This document shows positions 59,326 through 64,000 of a stretch of 64,000 nucleotides of DNA, one piece after another. Source of the stretch: Geobacillus thermocatenulatus. GTDB lineage: Bacteria > Bacillota > Bacilli > Bacillales > Anoxybacillaceae. The position numbers and the translations under genes were made by a program. Where the stretch lies: assembly GCF_002217655.1 (NCBI RefSeq), contig NZ_NEWK01000002.1:1777650-1841649 (forward strand). The letters run 5' to 3'. How positions within the stretch are numbered: the first letter of the stretch is position 1; each line of letters opens with the position of its first letter. The notes beneath the pieces were generated by a model. That model searched no databases. It was not told where the DNA came from and saw only the letters and a program-made list of their open reading frames with translations.

Positions 59326-60684
59326 TTACAGCCAGCCTTTCACTGTTTTGGCGACGCTTGTCCATAAATCAACAAACAGTCCGCCGACCGCGCGCATCGA
59401 AAGAACAAACCAATTGGCTTTTTCGACTTCAGCTGTTGTGACAAGCGGCACACGGATGTTTTTTTGCATGTCTGGACTTAAGAAGGCAAGGGAGTCGTCC
59501 CCTTTATATTCGAGCGTCATATATCCAACCGTTTCCCCTTTTTTCAAAGGGGCGACTAGCTTTCCTTCTTTTGTCATTTTTTTCTTGTCCAACACATATA
59601 CAGGTTTGTATTGTTTTTCCTCGCCGTTTTTCACAAGCAGATCCAGATTCTTTCCTGTCGCGACACGAACCTCTTTTTCTTTCCCTTTCACGACCGGAAG
59701 TGTTTCTTTTCCTTTCAGCTGGTACCCTTTTGGATAAAGCGTCTCGAGGGAGTATTGGTTGAATCCGTAGTTAAATAGTTTTTCTGTCTCTTTAAAGCGC
59801 GCCTCTTTTGTTGTTTTCCCACTCGCATCTTTCGCGTTCATGACAACCGAAATCAAGCGGACGCCGTTTCGTTTCGCCGTCCCGGTGAAACAGTTGCCGG
59901 CAAATTCCGTATAGCCGGTTTTCAACCCGTCTACACCTTCGTATCCGTACACAAGCCCAGGCAGCATCCAATTCCAGTTGTCCATTTTGATTTCATCTTT
60001 TGTTCCTTCCCGGAATACTTTATGAGGAATGCTCGCTGTTTTCAGCACTTCGGGATGATCTTTCAGCAACCGGTAAGCAAGCATCGCCATCGCACGTGCG
60101 GACATGACGTTTTCCTCATTTGTGCTTGTCCCTTCTGGATGGAATCCTTTTAAATCCTTATTGCTCAACCCTGTGGCATTGACAAACTTATAATCTTTCA
60201 GCCCAAGCTCTTTCGCTTTGTCGTTCATCATTTTCACAAAATTTTTCTCCGATCCAGCGATGATCTCAGCAATCGCGACCGTTGCCCCGTTCGCCGAATA
60301 AATGGCCATTGCCTCGTACAGCTCACGCACCGTATACTTGCCATCTTTTCGCAACGGGACATTGGACAGCGCCCGGTCTTGCGACAGCCGGTACACGTAA
60401 TCGCTTGGCGTGTACATTTGATCCCATTTGACGCGCTTCGCCTTAATGGCGTCAAGAAGCAAATACTCGGTCATCATTTTCGTCATGCTGGCAATCCCAA
60501 GCACCGTATCGATATTTTTTTCATACAAAATTCTTCCCGTTTGTGCATCCACTAAAATCGCAGCGTCCGCCCGGATGTCAAGCGGGGCGCTTTCCGCCTT
60601 CACCGTCTGTTGAAACGGACCAAACGTGAAACAAAGGCAAATCGACAGCAACCAAAACAACCAGTTTTGTTTTCTCCTCCTCAC
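59326..60684 (-). CDS. dacA: D-alanyl-D-alanine carboxypeptidase (PBP5)
   Basis: Low-molecular-mass penicillin-binding protein that trims pentapeptides. The 452-residue precursor has a signal peptide (about 1-30, [16 protein letters not shown], cleavage near VKAES), the active-site serine in ASMTKMM (SxxK), YSANGA (SxN) and LKTGYT (KTG). A PBP5 C-terminal beta domain and amphipathic tail anchor follow. The start is a GTG at 60684, seven bases after GAGGAGGG. Confidence 0.96.
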   Translation of the reverse strand: MRRRKQNWLFWLLSICLCFTFGPFQQTVKAESAPLDIRADAAILVDAQTGRILYEKNIDTVLGIASMTKMMTEYLLLDAIKAKRVKWDQMYTPSDYVYRLSQDRALSNVPLRKDGKYTVRELYEAMAIYSANGATVAIAEIIAGSEKNFVKMMNDKAKELGLKDYKFVNATGLSNKDLKGFHPEGTSTNEENVMSARAMAMLAYRLLKDHPEVLKTASIPHKVFREGTKDEIKMDNWNWMLPGLVYGYEGVDGLKTGYTEFAGNCFTGTAKRNGVRLISVVMNAKDASGKTTKEARFKETEKLFNYGFNQYSLETLYPKGYQLKGKETLPVVKGKEKEVRVATGKNLDLLVKNGEEKQYKPVYVLDKKKMTKEGKLVAPLKKGETVGYMTLEYKGDDSLAFLSPDMQKNIRVPLVTTAEVEKANWFVLSMRAVGGLFVDLWTSVAKTVKGWL

Positions 60685-60730
60685 AATGACACCCTCCTCA
60701 CACAACCGTTATTGTAACATACCGTCGGCC

Positions 60731-60760
60731 AAAAAAATAGACGGAGGACATGTCTCCGTC
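60731..60760 (-). terminator. Rho-independent terminator after guaB
   Basis: Stem GACGGAG/CTCCGTC around ACATGTC, followed by TATTTTTTTGG on the minus strand, about 28 bp after the guaB stop. Confidence 0.9.
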
Positions 60761-60788
60761 AAAGTTGAGCCGATCGGCGCAACTCCGA

Positions 60789-62312
<1,524 letters not shown>

Positions 62313-62381
62313 GTCAAGGAATCAAGAAAATGTCCAACTTTTCAGTTATTTCAAGACAATTCTTATGTAAGGGGGGTAAAA

Positions 62382-63359
62382 ATGTTCGGAAATCACGGTC
62401 AACTGTTTCGCCTTTCTGTTTTCCGCTCGGCCGATACTGCGCAACAATTTTTGCGGCAATGCTATCAACAGCTGCAGCGGGATGACGCCGTCCAACGTAG
62501 TTATGCAAACTGTTACCCATTTTTATATTATCTGGAACACGGGCAAAACTTTTACGCCGCTGCCCAGCAGGCGCCGCTGTCCATCAAGCCGGTTCTCTTG
62601 TTTTACGGCATGGTGCAGCTCTTAAAAGCATGCCTGCTCACTGTCGACCCTGACTACCCGGAATCAACATCGGTCTTGGCCCATGGTGTATCAGCAAGAA
62701 AACGAAAAAAACAGGGCTACGAATTTTTAGATGATGAAGTAAAAATACAAAAAAACGGTTTATTCGCACATTTTTCTGAAAAAATGTTTCATGTGAAACA
62801 AGAAGCTGGGGAAAAATTTCGCATGGGCGCGCTGTTGCAACGAATTGGCGAGTTGCATGAAACGTTTTTTCTTCTAAGCGGGCGAAAAAAACCGTTATCC
62901 TTGCCTGTTGTACATACTGCTTCGCCGCCGATGCTCGCCATCCCAAAAGTGATTTTGGATCACTACCATATGTCGTTGTCCCGCTTTGTCCAATATCTCT
63001 GTGAAGAAGGACAAGGAAAGCGGCTTTCGTTCGCCAAAGAAGAAGGAGAATTTCTGTATTTTCATATAGAATCGCCGCTGTCGCCGGCCGGAGAAGGTCC
63101 GTTTTTATTCCATCTTGACGGTACACTCCGAATTCCAGTCAAGAAAGAGAAAACATTCTCGCTTCCAGAAATACACGCCCATTACTTGTTGCTGTATAAC
63201 TTGAGCATGATTTCGCGCTATGAGACGGAATGGTGGAGCGAGCTTCTCCATTCTTACTCAAGCAAGGCATACACGTTTATTCTTGAGTTTCTCTCCGTGT
63301 CGGCGGAAAAAGTGCCGTTGCTGCTTCATGAATACTTAATGCGGAAATTTTTGGGTTGA
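62382..63359 (+). CDS. yaaC: YaaC-like protein of unknown function
   Basis: A 325-residue protein of the YaaC family, identified mainly by its position divergent from guaB next to the rRNA operon, as in B. subtilis. It has no signal peptide or transmembrane helix and no motif I recognise; the sequence is rich in aromatic residues (ANCYPFLYYLEHGQNFY). The ATG is preceded by AAGGGGGGT. It is the only plus-strand gene at this end and converges on the rRNA operon. Confidence 0.9.
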   Translation: MFGNHGQLFRLSVFRSADTAQQFLRQCYQQLQRDDAVQRSYANCYPFLYYLEHGQNFYAAAQQAPLSIKPVLLFYGMVQLLKACLLTVDPDYPESTSVLAHGVSARKRKKQGYEFLDDEVKIQKNGLFAHFSEKMFHVKQEAGEKFRMGALLQRIGELHETFFLLSGRKKPLSLPVVHTASPPMLAIPKVILDHYHMSLSRFVQYLCEEGQGKRLSFAKEEGEFLYFHIESPLSPAGEGPFLFHLDGTLRIPVKKEKTFSLPEIHAHYLLLYNLSMISRYETEWWSELLHSYSSKAYTFILEFLSVSAEKVPLLLHEYLMRKFLG

Positions 63360-63369
63360 ATCAAATCAA

Positions 63370-63402
63370 AAATCCCCTGCTGTATATACAGCAGGGGATT
63401 TT
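63370..63402. terminator. bidirectional terminator between yaaC and the rRNA operon
   Basis: A perfect 17-bp palindromic stem centred on TGTATATACA, AAAATCCCCTGC on one side and GCAGGGGATTTT on the other. T runs occur in both orientations, so it can stop both yaaC and the rRNA transcript. Confidence 0.93.
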
Positions 63403-63403
63403 C

Positions 63404-63521
<118 letters not shown>

Positions 63522-63546
63522 AAACGATTCAGTTTTGACATCATTT

Positions 63547-63574
63547 ATTATACTTGGAAAACAAACAATGTCAA
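63547..63574 (-). promoter_or_regulatory. near-consensus promoter immediately upstream of 5S (right-hand copy)
   Basis: TTGACA (63574-63569), 16 bp, TATAAT (63552-63547), identical to the element before the other 5S gene. Confidence 0.7.
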
Positions 63575-63637
63575 GAAGGAAATTCATTCCTTCAAAACTA
63601 GATAACCGTTGGAAGAAGCCGCGGCGCTTCCACTTTT

Positions 63638-63878
63638 TCGCGGTGTCTAGTTCCAGCCGCCATCGGCTCGCGACGCTTCGGTCCTGCTGCGGCGGGCTAA
63701 GCCCGCTCGCAGGCCCTCCAGCGCGTTTCGCCGATCAGCGGGCGGCCTCCACTTTTCGTACTGTCCAGTTCCAGCGCCTAGCTCTCTTCTGCCAAATAAC
63801 CTTCCCCCTCGGGGTGCCAGCACCCCTCGAGGTGAAGAACATTTGGCCTCGAGAGCTAAACGCGGCGCTTCCACTTTT
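63638..63878. repeat. 241-bp palindromic-repeat insertion in the 23S-5S spacer
   Basis: The spacer is interrupted relative to the other rRNA locus. The 18-bp sequence CGCGGCGCTTCCACTTTT occurs at 63620-63637 and again at 63861-63878. The segment after the first copy through the second copy, 241 bp, is missing from the other locus, which has one copy only. It holds units B1 (63644-63758) and B2 (63761-63879), each imperfectly palindromic and homologous to the units in the 16S leader at 49922-50214. No ORF or transposase is present. Confidence 0.88.
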
Positions 63879-63881
63879 CTA

Positions 63882-64000
63882 GGTTAAGCCCTCGATCGAT
63901 TAGTATCCGTCAGCTCCACGTGTCGCCACGCTTCCACCTCGGACCTATCGACCTCGTCATCTTCGAGGGATCTTACCCGCCTAACGCGGTGGGAAATCTC
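63882..64000 (-). rRNA. rrl: 23S rRNA, 3' end only (continues beyond the window)
   Basis: The last about 119 nt of 23S on the minus strand, ending GAGGGCTTAACC. The first visible bases, GAGATTTCCCACCGCGTTAGG, are normal 23S sequence, unlike the fused copy at 49663-49772. The rest lies to the right of the window. Confidence 0.95.

Overview
The window is a contiguous piece of a Bacillaceae chromosome next to the replication origin, almost certainly Geobacillus or a close thermophilic relative. The grounds are the gene order, which is that of the Bacillus subtilis guaB-to-dusB region read in reverse, the GC-rich third positions, the many GTG and TTG starts behind strong AGGAGG sites, a 16S 5' segment of Geobacillus type, and palindromic repeats around the rRNA genes. 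Nearly every gene lies on the minus strand. The plus-strand exceptions are abrB, sleL (yaaH) and yaaC.

Reading minus-strand genes from high to low coordinates: an rRNA operon enters at the right edge (23S 3' end, 5S), then yaaC (plus), guaB, dacA, pdxST, a T-box leader and serS, sleL (plus), tadA, the large SRP RNA, dnaX-yaaK-recR-yaaL-bofA, and a second, drastically shortened rRNA locus. After that come csfB, yaaO-tmk-holB-ricT-yabA-trmN6-rsmI, abrB (plus), metG-tatD, yabE, rnmV-rsmA, yabG, veg, sspF, ispE, purR-yabJ, spoVG-glmU-prs, rplY (ctc)-pth, fin-mfd, spoVT, yabM-mazG-rqcP, yabPQ-divIC, yabR, tRNA-Glu/tRNA-Met, spoIIE, yabS-yabT, tilS-hpt, ftsH, coaX-hslO, cysK, and the folate cluster pabB-pabA-pabC-folP-folB-folK followed by yazB and dusB, which is cut by the left edge.

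Functionally this is housekeeping and sporulation: folate, PLP, GMP, cysteine and UDP-GlcNAc/PRPP supply; DNA replication and repair (dnaX, holB, recR, mfd, yabA); rRNA and tRNA maturation (rnmV, rsmA, rsmI, trmN6, tilS, tadA, dusB); and compartment-specific spore genes (spoIIE, fin, csfB, bofA, spoVT, spoVG, sspF, yabG, sleL). Many intergenic regions carry recognisable signals: a 21-bp-spaced spoIIE promoter, tandem veg promoters, two Spo0A boxes at abrB, a sigma-B-like promoter at rplY, sigma E/F/G/K-like promoters at spore genes, and many Rho-independent terminators.

No phage, transposase, CRISPR array, toxin-antitoxin or defence module was seen. The most unusual region is 49376-50360: a complete tandem rRNA promoter and leader drives only about the first 130 nt of 16S, fused directly to the last about 110 nt of 23S and an intact 5S gene. 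It is either a real deletion of about 4.5 kb or an assembly collapse. Both rRNA loci also carry a near-consensus promoter just upstream of 5S, and the right-hand locus has a 241-bp palindromic-repeat insertion in its 23S-5S spacer that the other lacks.
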